A DNA stretch of 64,000 nucleotides from Halichondria panicea (lineage: Eukaryota; Porifera; Demospongiae; Suberitida; Halichondriidae), in contig NC_087380.1 of assembly GCF_963675165.1 (NCBI RefSeq), forward strand, positions 2,781,803 through 2,845,802, in the 5' to 3' direction. The translations under genes were made by a program, and so were the position numbers. This document shows positions 50,501-61,100 of this stretch, piece by piece; the first letter of the stretch is position 1; every line of letters begins with the position of its first letter. Below the pieces are notes generated by a model, which saw nothing but the letters and a program-made list of their open reading frames with translations, was not told the origin of the DNA and did no database searches.

Positions 50501-51038
50501 AATGATTGCCAGACAAGTTTATACCCAAAAAACTTCTTAAATACTTTGATCCTGTTATATGAACTCGTTTGGCAGTAGCTGACAATATAGAAACTGCTGA
50601 GTCCTCGTAGGATGTGTTTTGGCTTATAAACCATTCAACATTATAAATGTTCAGAATAGCTCGTAGTAGTTTGATATTTTTGACTTCAAGTACTGAAACA
50701 CTTATTAGCAAAGGGAAGACTTGGTTGAATTGGATTGCAGCACGAGGGATTCCATCGTTAAACAATTCATTCACTCCTGCTATAGTCAGAGAATGTACTT
50801 GAGAAATGTTCAGAGATATATCAAAATTATAAACACCGTCTAAAAATAGCAGAGATACATTCTCTCTATCATTGAAAAGAGACACATTGCTGGCATAGTA
50901 GCTCAGAGTGTGACAAGGCTGGTCCAAAGGACAGTCAGGATTTGGGAGTGCGTTGGGAGTGACGTAGTACTCCTGTGCCTCAGGGGAGAGAGGACACAAC
51001 AAGATGGTCACTAACAGGAGTGAAAACACCGAAATCAT
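47583..51038 (-). CDS. Beta-helix ectodomain / multi-TM surface protein, duplicated copy outside ECM29
   Basis: Intact frame of 1151 residues from MISVFSLLLV. The open frame extends to 51122, but a predicted acceptor (tgttggcag, intron end 51051) lies just upstream of the sequence GGAGAAATTTCGATG, the same context as in member 4, so the start is placed at 51038. Same domain order as the array members. It is the sister of the 35053 gene (shared [17 protein letters not shown] insertion, AACYS segment). The LCGGCPPG box reads LCGGCAPN; an insertion (LDLSGQVTCQVVQ) lies in the loop after the second TM segment and adds a cysteine; another small insertion (THESNPNIR) lies before the last TM segment. 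It sits downstream of ECM29 and upstream of the ECM29 3' pseudogene, i.e. in the same relative position as its sister. Confidence 0.87.
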   Translation of the reverse strand: MISVFSLLLVTILLCPLSPEAQEYYVTPNALPNPDCPLDQPCHTLSYYASNVSLFNDRENVSLLFLDGVYNFDISLNISQVHSLTIAGVNELFNDGIPRAAIQFNQVFPLLISVSVLEVKNIKLLRAILNIYNVEWFISQNTSYEDSAVSILSATAKRVHITGSKYLRSFLGINLSGNHFTTVQIANTVCLDYNYYPSLACFGLLISTDAHVLITNSTFENNVLGVAIRVDSERNVQLKLEVMDTQFIKNQAACYSSGNHSQTVLFRNVSVIDNQAKTTTGGSVAIIGPATVTMENCLFDHNNAGSAIRLLHVNLYFIGNTTFSNNIGNSGGAILMINTTMWLGNGTHISFINNNATEVGGAIWVTPYDPLPPFYSSITAYPPCFYQLTFNLAEPLNNQTLSVSVNFSGNKAQKGGDDIYGAALQSNCKMTPNRQISSYMVQDKIFQFDTRTLSSISSNPKRVCLCENGVAMCVTDISLNINRNTSSNFFGPQFMYNYHNVSVTPGEKFYLSVALVGNDFGLVTGGVYALDTSGEDVSFLFSSGQNLQPITNLNCTDIEYAVHPVNESTTTADLILSTDTNSASIQLVVFQTSFSSDYPFSIRKYRNENEITAQLLTAPVFVRITILPCPLGLILTKEKLDQCQCQPYLTKDFVESCTIMNKVGILYRNGTSWIGRSPSNNTTILANKYCPFGYCNSTKLGVNLDNPDIQCALNHSGVLCGGCAPNFSLAIGSSKCIDCPDNNGVALLVVFIVAGVALVLFIKLLDITVAHGTINGLILYANIIWINQGIFFPVLDLSGQVTCQVVQNLSSLYYFLRVFVAWLNLDFGIETCFMEGLDAHGKTWLQFVFPTYLWLIALLIVLLCRYSTKATKIFGHNAVAVLTTMLMLSYTKLQRTIVLSLGATKLDQFNPNDTQLVWTLDGNVKYFFSFHAGIFFVALAVLILLCLPFILILLFAGHLHRLPCASIARLVNKAKPLLDTFTGPLKAKHQYWVGLTFLIRGVLVVTVAIFETLKPTVNIDLIIILSALLCPIVVKVYRKIYLGLLELAFLINLVILGVAFLSTTHESNPNIRVVCTCISVAISFLIFVGIVVYHLYLIVSKCCKARKVMEPENTIQQPTKTVTTYDVRMGDFHTTTWVELREDLLESNNEN

Positions 51039-51248
51039 CGAAATTTCTCCCTGCCAACAGAAGCTTTCAATCATGCGCTGTAGTTGAACTATAACTAGAC
51101 AGTGCATGTTGTATATATACATCTAGTTATTGCAACGACATCATAATGATTGCATGTTTGTGCGCATAGTATCTCACGGGAATACAGGGTGTAAAGCAAA
51201 ATCATGTTCTATAAATTTGCTTGTTTTTGTGTAGTATTATAATTATAA

Positions 51249-51776
51249 GAGTGGTAAATATAAACATGTTATCCTCCCACCGACAGCTGCATGGCTCTTA
51301 GTGACCTCGATCCTGTCGGGCAGACAAGTCGGAGAGGTCGTGGATGTAAATTGTAGAGTGGTAACTATAAACATGTTATCCTCCCACCGACAGCTGCATG
51401 GCTCTTAGTGACCTCGATTCTGTCGGGCAGACAAGTTGGAGAGGTCGTGGATGTAAATTGTAGAGTGGTAACTATAAACATGTTATCCTCCCACCGACAG
51501 CTGCATGGCTCTTAGTGCATGACCTCGATTCTGTCGGGCAGACAAGTTGGAGAGGTCGTGGATGTAAATTGTAGAGTGGTAACTATAAACATGTTATCCT
51601 CCCACCGACAGCTGCATGGCTCTTAGTGCATGACCTCCTGTCGGGCAGACAAATTGGAGAGGTCGTGGATGTAAATTGTAGAGTGGTAACTATAAACATG
51701 TTATCCTCCCACCGACAGCTGCATGGCTCTTAGTGACCTCGATTCTGTCGGGCAGACAAGTTGGAGAGGTCGTGGA
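51249..51776. repeat. Five-copy tandem repeat of a splice acceptor plus 5' half of an ECM29 exon
   Basis: The word agctgcatggctcttagtg occurs at 51285, 51392, 51499, 51610 and 51717, so the period is 107 (111 once, because of an extra tgca). Each unit holds an intronic pyrimidine tract, a cag acceptor and about 60 bases of the exon homologous to ECM29 exon 30. Only the last unit continues into the rest of the exon. The intact gene has a single copy at 39006. Confidence 0.9.
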
Positions 51777-52867
51777 TGACTTGATTGAGCTGTGCATGGG
51801 AAATGTGTCTGAGAGTGCTCGACAATATCAAGGTAGTACTTCCCATAACCCTAAGTGCATTCCAGTATAATTTCAATCACCATGCAGTCCACTCTGTTTT
51901 CTATAGGAACTGTTCACCTGCATGTTACACTGCATGCAATTATAGCACCCTTTATTGTTTGTGCTGATCACATGCATTCATTCACCCTGCATGCTTTGAT
52001 TGCTTGCATGCAGGAGTCAGTCCGTAAGGCAGCTGCCAATGCCTGCAAAGCACTCCACAAGTTGACAGTGAGAGCATGTGACGGCACCACCATGTCCAAA
52101 ACAGGTACAGTCATGCATTCTATAGATATTTGTGTCCACGGGATATCTACTTTTTACTGGTATCACCACTAAATTGTACGTATATATGTATATATATATA
52201 TACCTGTGATAAACAACACTTTTATTTCAGGCGCACAAGTTATCCAAGCTATTCTACCTCTGCTGTTGGATAATATATAATTAAAGGAATGACAAACCCT
52301 TCAGATGAAGTGAAAGCCATAAGGTTGGTCATTTAGTAGGCACCTGAACTTTGTGTTTATGTTTTTTCTACAGCCTTGTCACCATTCTAAAGGTCTCACA
52401 AAATGCTGTAAGTTTTTCCATTGTTACTAACTGTGTGTGATATTAGCCAGAAGTATTTCCTATACTTATTGTTTGTTAGGCCATGTGGCTGACGCAAAAC
52501 GATACTGCATGCATTCACGCTGTGCATGTTAGGAAAAATATAATTATAGGCACTAAACTATGGAATGTTGCTTATATAAATTAAGCTGGGTGTATAGATT
52601 TGCTCTTTCCTCAGGGTCCTCTCCTCAAGCCCCATGTGGCTGTTCTCGTACCCACATTGCTGGAAGCTCTCAGCTCCCTGGACACAGGTATACAGCGCAT
52701 ACACATGTGGTGTGTGTAATTATACATACCAATGCTGATAATAGGCCTGAGCGCTAATGTACACATGTCTACTACATGCACCTTTTAGCTATACCTATAT
52801 CAGCGTCACCCTGACATGTGTATATAAATGTATACTGTCCTATTAGTGTTTCCCTGGCTAAATATGC

Positions 52868-53043
52868 AACTATTATACCCATTTCACTTCCTATATCACT
52901 ACACCTGCTACATATCTGATCACGTGAACTTAGTAGTGTAATCGTTGTCTTCAATAACTATTATACCCATTTCACTTCCTATATCACTGCACCTGCTACA
53001 TATCTGATCACATGAACTTAGTGGTGTAATCATTCGTCTTCAT
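52868..53043. repeat. 88-bp direct tandem duplication in the ECM29 pseudogene
   Basis: Two units starting at 52868 and 52956 (aactattatacccatttcac...) differ at a few bases. The homologous part of intact ECM29 intron 34 (near 40663-40755) has one diverged copy, so this duplication followed the segmental duplication. Confidence 0.7.
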
Positions 53044-53778
53044 ACCCACGCACATATCCTTTCCCCCCTACTAAATTTCACATGTGTAGTACTTCTATAT
53101 ACATGCAAAATGTGTCTGACCTTCCTATACACATTGGATGCATGGATGGTGAATGAATGTTGGCAATTGGTAGTGTCATGCACATCATGCACATGTACAT
53201 GCACGTGTATAGTACTTCTGTGCATGTAGTTATAGTACCCATGTGCATGGGATGGTGAATGAATATTGACAAGTAAGTGTTATTCCAATAATATCAAGCT
53301 ATCTGTTCATGCAGTTCATGCCATCAGCAGCTTGAACCACCACCTATAATCATGCACACATCACGTTTGTTGGTGCAATCTGCCCAAGTAATTATTACTA
53401 TATTTCAGCCATACCAGCATAATTGTTCCTACCCCCCATCCTACGACCTGCAGGCCCTGATCTCCATGCTCCCCACCTCACAACTATTCTAACTACTCTC
53501 CTCTCTGCATTACAAGGAATTAGGATCTGGGAGGGAAAGGTATTATATAATAATAGTTCTGCCCTAAACAGTTAATTTACAGCCCATGTCCATGTTTCTA
53601 TGTATTGTCTTGCAGTGACACCAAAAGCTTGCAGTTTACTATGCATGAGCAATCTGCACTATACTAGGTGGCTGTTCTCAAAGCTCTGAAGTTGCTGTGC
53701 ACCTCTTGTAGCGTTTCTGTCATGAAGCCTGAGGATCCAGAACAACCGGCAGCTGACAAGGTGTATACTATACTATAT

Positions 53779-54122
53779 AGCCCCGTTTACACGACACCTA
53801 ATCCTGGTCGAATCTGGATTGAATCCGGGTCAAATTTTTCTGGGTAGTGGGCATAGTAAAATGACCACTAATTTCATTTGCGCAAACATTGGCTGATAGG
53901 AAGCTACAGGCTTACTCTAGAAACACCCATGAACATGTACAACATATCAGAATTAGCCCTTTGTGCTTACTCACAGCTAAACCGCTTCTGACACAATCTA
54001 AACCACCTCCAAAGATGGGTTGGCTAATCCGGATTAGAACCCGGATAAGGGCCGTACACAAACGCGGTTATAGGTTTAATCCAGATTCCAACCCGGATTA
54101 AAGGCCTCGGGTAAACGGGGCT
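53779..54122. mobile_element. Foldback/MITE-like element inserted in the pseudogene
   Basis: Left end agccccgtttac (53779) is the inverted complement of gtaaacggggct (ending 54122). Subterminal words aatccggatt/aatctggatt and cccggatta repeat in both orientations. The paralogous intact intron after exon 42 (44412 onward) lacks it and reads straight from 'ggtgtata' to 'tgctaagcag', so the insertion site and its absence can be compared directly. Flanks suggest a TA-type target. Confidence 0.75.
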
Positions 54123-54532
54123 TATGTTGCTAAGCAGAGCCCTATAGGGCGTGATACAAGCCTCCCTCAATTTATATAGGTATATAGCTATACTAAATGG
54201 TTTACTTGCAATCGCTATATGCAGTTACTATATACTTGCAAGGTATGCTTCATCCATATTGTATACACCTTGTTGTACACTGGAGATTTAAATTTGTGGA
54301 AAATTAAGCTATTCTCCGATAATAATTAATCATACTAATCTTCAAGAGAGTGAAGTGATACTTGGTCCCTTATATATAACTAATTTGTTTTTTGAGGCTA
54401 AAAGCTTATGTTGATTCAGGTGTAAGGTACTGTCTACCTGTTGATGTAGGAACAGCCCTCAAGCAGTCTCTAGAGACTCTGAAGGATCACTCAGAACAGG
54501 CAATGGTGAAGAGCATAGCCGGCAGACTGTAG

Positions 54533-55168
54533 TATCAGGAACCACTCTCGTATGTATTATATTACTGTGTGGGTATTTTAATTGTTAACTCATATTCATG
54601 CACTCTTGCATAATTATACGTGTATAATTAGTGCTTACAAATTTGTTTGAGTAGCTCGTTAACTGCATGATTACCTGCTAAATGATTCTCACTCAAAAAA
54701 TTTAATATCAATTGCAATCTCTGCTACCTCGCCCGATTCACATGCACATATCTGCAACAAGCTCTCACCTATAATTATAATTATACTGTACATGTCAACC
54801 TCAATTTTGGCCTCTTTTCCCCCATTGGTAACCTATAACCCAGCCATATATACTCAATATACTTTTGTGAAATCCCTCCCTTTTTGCAAAATAATGGTCG
54901 TCAATGGCCATATGGCAGTTATATATAATTAGGGCGGTTTCCATAATATATAGCTATATACTACCCCTATGATATATTCACAAGTGCAGCATATTAATTG
55001 CTCGTTATTTAATGTTTGTTCGAAAATAACCATAAATCTAATTATAGAAATAATATAAGGTAAAACTGCCAGACAATAATAGTCAGTAAAAAAATGCTAC
55101 TGCATGCGCAGAGTGTTTATTAATATCTGTAGGCCCTACACACAGAGAGAGTTATTGCTGCCAAAAAA
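54533..55168. other. Convergent spacer with dispersed repeat copy 3
   Basis: Between the ECM29 pseudogene (+) and ABCD3 (-). About 54670-54905 matches the repeat at 40019-40235 (tgctacctcgcccgattca, ttttcccccattggtaacc). The rest is AT-rich with no gene seen; the ABCD3 3' untranslated region must lie near 55000-55168. Confidence 0.5.
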
Positions 55169-58100
55169 TCAGGATCCGAATTCCTCAGTACTCGAGTCAA
55201 TGGGCTTGTACTCGTACGCCCCACGGCCATCAAATTGGAGGACATACTGCAAGGGGGAGTGGCAGAGGCGTGGCATGAGAATCACAATAAATAAATGTGA
55301 TTGTGTAGGATCAGCGCACATAATTTATATTACTGTGATTACATGTACGCCATTTAAGGGAAAAGTACGCCCACATACCTCATGATGTTTCCATAGTGAC
55401 TTCCTGTGAGACACTGTGAACAGAGTGATCCCTTTCTGTAAATGAGAGAAACCAAAAAAAAGTATTTAGCAATGTTAACGGTTATAATAATTATTGTCCT
55501 AAAATTTGTTGGTAGGAGCCCTCACACCTGCCCACTCACCTCTCGGCAGTGGGAGTAGATGAACCCCTCCACATCCACACTCACAGCACTCGTGCACTCG
55601 TCCAGGATAGCAAACTGAGGCTCATGATAAAATAGCCTCGCCATCTGAGGAGGAGGTGGTGGGTATAGCTAGTTACAGAGAATGGGTCAATGATTGTACA
55701 GAAGTGTACGAAATGTTATAGTGATCAGCAGTGACTGTATGAATGTTGAAACACATGCTATAGAGACTTGGAGGACGTTACAGAGGGTGACCACAATATT
55801 TAATTCACTGTACAAGTAATTAAATAGCCTCAGGATACTGTACAAATGCATACTAGTCTATTCATCATACTAGTCTATTCACAACGTACTGTGTCGGCCT
55901 ACAATGTATACTAGAGGTGCTGTCACAAGATGGTGACTGAGAGTTACTTACAGCCATTCTCTGTTTCTCCCCTCCACTGAGCACATCCATCCAGTCCTGA
56001 TTGGCCTCCCAGCCACCGTCCCTCTCAAGCAGGTACGACAGCTGCACCTGGGTATCCGAGAAACAGAATGCACTATTACGACATGTAATGTACTGTCTTC
56101 GAATACAAGTGTTTTCTTTGTACAGTAGATCTTGTAGTGAGCTTACACATTTACTCAGTAGCTGTATATACGTGTACCTTGCTTAGAAAGTCAGCAAGAG
56201 CCTCATCACTAATGTTCTTTCTCTTCTGGTCGTCATGCGTATCCGGGTAGATCACCTGATCTCGTAGAGAGCCGAGGGTCATGTAGGGACGCTGAGGCAC
56301 GTAGAACAACTTAGAGCGAGCAGGTTTGATCAGTTTGCCACCAAACAGTGGCCACAGCTGAGGGGGGGGGGGGGGGGGAGAATGTGAACAGTGGGTAATG
56401 CAGATGCAGATCTTAACATGGGATCATTATTGTTGAAATTAGGACACTCTTAAAGACCCTCAAAATAGCTAAAATAATGCATTTCGGATATCTCTTAGAG
56501 CTATATTTTGGCATTTATTAAAGTAAGAATTGGATCATCCTTTGTACATGTATACAGAGAAGAACACAAATCATGTAGCTTTCTAATTATACACACAGTA
56601 ATGCTCTGGACATTCACCTCTCCCAGTATCCTAGACCCTCAAATAATTATAGCTATACACTGATACTACAAAAGTCCCTACATGTACGTGACAGCATCCA
56701 AAAATAGAACACGATTAGACCCAAATTAACGGCATCCAAAGTTGTCGCCTTACTCAAAGTCTATAGCTATGTATATATACACATAGTGGACCCACCTCTC
56801 CCAGGATCCTAAACAGAGAGCTTTTCCCACAGCCATTGGGTCCGGCAATGAGCACGTTCATCCCAGACTTGACCTCGAAGTTGAGGTCTCTCACCAGTAC
56901 GTCACCGTTAGGCGTTACCAAGGGAACGGCCTCGAAGCGGATGATGTGATCCATCTCCACAATCTCACCAGCTCCCGGGACCAACGGTACAGACGGTACT
57001 CGATCTAGGGGGGTGGGGTGGGGGGTTAGAATTAAGAAACTGAAATAATTGCAACAGAGCACTACAACCGAATGTAAAGCTTTATATAATAGAGTACTAT
57101 GTCTATGAGGGGGAGGGGCTACTTTTTAGCGTACACGTACCGTCCTCTGCTGACTCAGCAGCTGTGGGATTGACCATTGTTCTCTGGTACACTCCCTTCT
57201 CCATGTCATTTAGTACCGTCAGCAGTTCTGACACTCTAGCTGTAAACCTGTGAGGATGAGAAGAGCCTTTGAGACATCGAAACATTTTTTTCAGAGATAC
57301 ATACAAATTATGCATAATTATTAATGATATACCAGAAGCAATTGATTTGATACAGATGTACTGCATACTATAAACACAGAGGTATCAACAGGCAAGGTTG
57401 TAAGAGCAAACAATTGTTTAATTGTACCTGTAGTTGTAGCTAAGTGCACTTCTATATCACAAACATGCATGGCCAGGTTCGAATTACACTCTAATCTTGA
57501 TCAAGTAAGGTAGTGTACGAGCAATCGCCTTGTAATACTTTGTGTGTGTAGAGGGTGCAATGTCTCGTGTCTCCACTTACCCTGCTAGCCTTGTTAACTC
57601 CCTGCCGGACAAAACCAGTCGACCAATGGCCTCAGCCATCCTCACAAGCATACGTCCACTGCGGTAGTAGTCCTGCGTGTGTGTGTGGATATGGGAGAGG
57701 GGGGTTAGTACACTGTACACGAAGGCTTTCTTCAATAATGAAATCATGCTAGTCTATATTTAATCAGGTTGTGGATTTGATGTATGCTATAGCATTGGAC
57801 TGGTGACTATGAAGTACATTAGTAGGTATAACACAATTCTAAATAAAATAAAGCTGCACTGCATGACACATCATCATCATCAACATACCGTCATGATCTC
57901 GTTGTGAGTGCTGTGCAAGTGACGGGGGTGGGCAAGGTTGAGAAAAGGACCCTGGAGAGACAGGTAACCCATCACCGTGGCAATATCTGCAGGGAAAGAG
58001 GATAAAATCAGTATTAAAGTAAACACTACTTACCACACACACTCACATTTTGCTATGACGTTGTCGATGAAGCCCATAGAGAATCTGAAGAGTATAAAGT

Positions 58101-61100
58101 TCCTCAAGTGGTTGACCAGCTCGTCCAGTGTGCCCAGAATGGTCTTCTTCTCTCGTGGGCTGCCCTGGTAGAAGGAGATCTCCTCACTGCAAAGAAAGAG
58201 AAGACATTGTTTAAAAGCACAAAGCCATTCTTGTAAAGAGAAATAGAATAGTATGAAGTACAATTAATGCACAGAGGAACTGGCTTCTATAGAGCTACGC
58301 CTAGAGACAGTGACAGTCTATAGACATATTTAAGGGTACATGACAAGTGCAGTGCAAGTAGTATTGTAAAGACATGTGTAATGCATCCAATGCAGTATAG
58401 TGTGTACCTATTAGTGATAACCCTTGAGTTGACGTATCTGAGTTTCCCCTCCAGCTGTTGTTCCTTCATCGTCATGGGACCCACCGGTGACCTCAGTCTA
58501 TGCAATACAATACAGGCGTACAAAGCATGAGCCACACTAACCCATTCATCATCACAATGTATATACATGTACGTACGTATATATACCATCTCTAATCTAG
58601 AATAAAAGTGTACACAGCAAGCTCTTTACACATTGTATGTATCAGATACATAAACTGTACAGGCTATTAGATCTCCTCTGACCACCATGGACATGAAACC
58701 ACACCCACCTGGTTAGGATGATGCCCGAGATGGCAAGATAGACGAGCATGGTGATAGGTCCCTGTGCCCCCACACTCCCTGTCAACTCACGCACGTACAG
58801 GACAATGTCCAACACAGGCTAGAGGGTGTGGGCAGGTGCACAGTCATGTACGCACACATCGTCAATATAAAAATTATTAAACTGTTAGTGTATCAGAATT
58901 TGAAAAGAACTTCAGAAAAAGTACAAACCTGTATAATCATTATTGTATGAAGGCTTACGGTATCACACTGAGCACTACGTAGCTACAACATGATTTCTGG
59001 CAACTTCGGTTACTTGCATGTACACAGGAAGCCACTACTGAAGCTGCTTTAACAGGTCAAGCACAAGCATTCCTACGTATTTAAAATGCAAGTCTTATAG
59101 GTAACTTAGATATGTTAAAGAAAGCGGATTCTACATGGAGGTACAGGTATAATGATTCACAATAAACCCAATCAAAGGATTAAGTGTTTAATCACATACC
59201 CACCCCCACACCCCACACAGACTCACTCCTACCCACACACGTGCCGACATTAAGTCTCACCTTGAGTATGTTGGAGTAGAGTTCTCCCATAGTGTCGCAA
59301 AACTTTTCCACATCTTGAGTGAGCAGCTGGTCGGCGTTGGCTATCCTGTTGTCGAGGTTAGCCATCTTGTAGAAAGTAAAACCACTGGGAGAAGGAAACA
59401 ATACGTGTTCCTACTAGTCTATACATGTGCACATACAGTGTCCAGTACTGGAGTGTGCTTAATATGCTGACATGTACACTGCACACATAATTATAATAAT
59501 TATATGCATCTACAATTATAATAATGAAGCTGTAACTGAACTCAAAGATTTTGAATATCATGATTACACAGACATTACTTGTCTAGTGACTTCCATGTTT
59601 AGTGATCCTCCATATAGCATAACTTACTTCATATATCTGGCGTAAAGGTGTTTGGACAACCGAGTTCTGAACCTCAGCTTGAGCTCGTTCAGACCATACT
59701 GAGGTGAGACAGAGAGACAGAGAGATGAGAGGGTGTGGGTTGAAATGGAAGTAACATGTACATACAGTATAATTATAATAAAAGGTACAGGGTCATCTTT
59801 GAACAATTGAATGTGGGTAGTCTAATTGTAAGGTGATTGTTTAAAAGCTTATACTGGTCTTTCATGACTACGATACATATACATGTATCATGTATGTTTA
59901 TCATTTTCAGGTCCATTTTGACACAATACCGTACCGTGGTGCTATACATAGTAGTTAGACACTGTTTTGGAGGTGTCTATGAGATTTAGAAGCCCAAAGG
60001 CACTGATTTAGTATCCCGAGCGTAGCGAGGGTACTAAAGTGGCTGAGGGCTTCTAAATCACATGGACACCGACAAAACAGTGTCTAACTCATTTAGATAC
60101 TAGTGCACATGCGCAAACCGCTTGACTACAATACAATTACTTGACAACGGAATACTAGGTATACAAAGTAAATTGCAGGTATACTACACATAAGTCCCAT
60201 AGTATACCTGCTCTGAGGCACTTTTCCCATGTACTTCCAATGTAGATCTTATCAACTAGTGTCTAATTGTACATACATGTATACACCTGTACATACATAT
60301 AATTACATGTATAATTATATCTAAGAACCAGAACGTACCTTCAACAGACTGTTGACGATGGATATCTAAAATTGAAGGTGACAATGAAATAAACAACTTG
60401 TGGATCACTGATGACTTACGATGGGCATTGCGTACACAAACTTGAGCAGGTTGTGCAGAAACTTGGGCCAACTTCGTCCGATGATGGAGCTGTGTGGAGC
60501 AACAATGAACATCTAATCAAACAGAATTGTCCTAAACTTTAATACTACATGTAAGAATGGTTCTAGAATTCAAGTAGCCATACACATAACACGATACACA
60601 ATGGTGCACGCATATACAACCATTAGGTACAACCATACTGCAAAATTAAAATCAAGTATTAATCCGAGTTACTAGATCTTGTAGAGCAACACGCCTAAAT
60701 TATACAAATTCTCAAAGTTCTACAAGCTTACCCATTTTAGTTGACTAGGTCAAAGGCACCCGTTTTATTGTTAGAATTGCATGTACCGAGCCCTGTTACT
60801 CACGCTTCAATGGCCGTGCCGTTTTGAATCATCCAGACGTCGGCCACGGTTCTCAAAACCAGCATGACAGCCACCATGATCAGAAAACCAGTCTAAATTA
60901 AGTGAGAGCAACGTATCATACTGATAGTACACAGTCCATAGGAGGATACAGATACACACACCAGACCACCAAGCTGCACAGTGCACACACACACACACAC
61001 CCACCCACCCACACACACACACCCACCCACACACACACACACACACACCCACACACACACACACACACGTACCTCTGGTGTGAACACTCCTGGTACAATG

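Larger units (their letters stand above)
51717..54532 (+). pseudogene. ECM29 3'-half duplicate, degenerate
   Basis: Matches ECM29 exons 30-34, 41, 42 and 48 with their introns: about 51718-51832, 52014-52104, 52231-52324, 52373-52406, 52615-52687, 53453-53540, 53668-53760 and 54420-54532. Exons 35-40 and 43-47 are deleted. Disabling changes: a 4-base insertion (tcgattct for tcct) and a second 'gcat' insertion in the exon 30 copy; 'tatataattaaa' inserted in the exon 32 copy, creating an in-frame TAA; a 'gaattagg' change in the exon 41 copy. The terminal exon still ends AGCCGGCAGACTGTAG like the intact gene. Upstream exons 1-29 are absent, so no promoter of ECM29 is included. Confidence 0.92.

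Noticed and set aside
14515-51038. Bacterial contamination or transferred chlamydial gene, because of the PMP-like repeats
   Set aside because: The genes have eukaryotic leaders with introns, multi-pass animal-like membrane domains, and sit between in-phase exons of ECM29. Repeat resemblance alone reflects the beta-helix fold.
51039-51122. N-terminal extension of the 47583 gene
   Set aside because: A splice acceptor lies at 51051, and paralogue starts align with 51038.
51249-51776. Possible CRISPR-like or satellite array
   Set aside because: The repeated unit is a splice acceptor plus coding exon of ECM29, with no unique spacers; it is a tandem duplication in a pseudogene of a eukaryotic genome.
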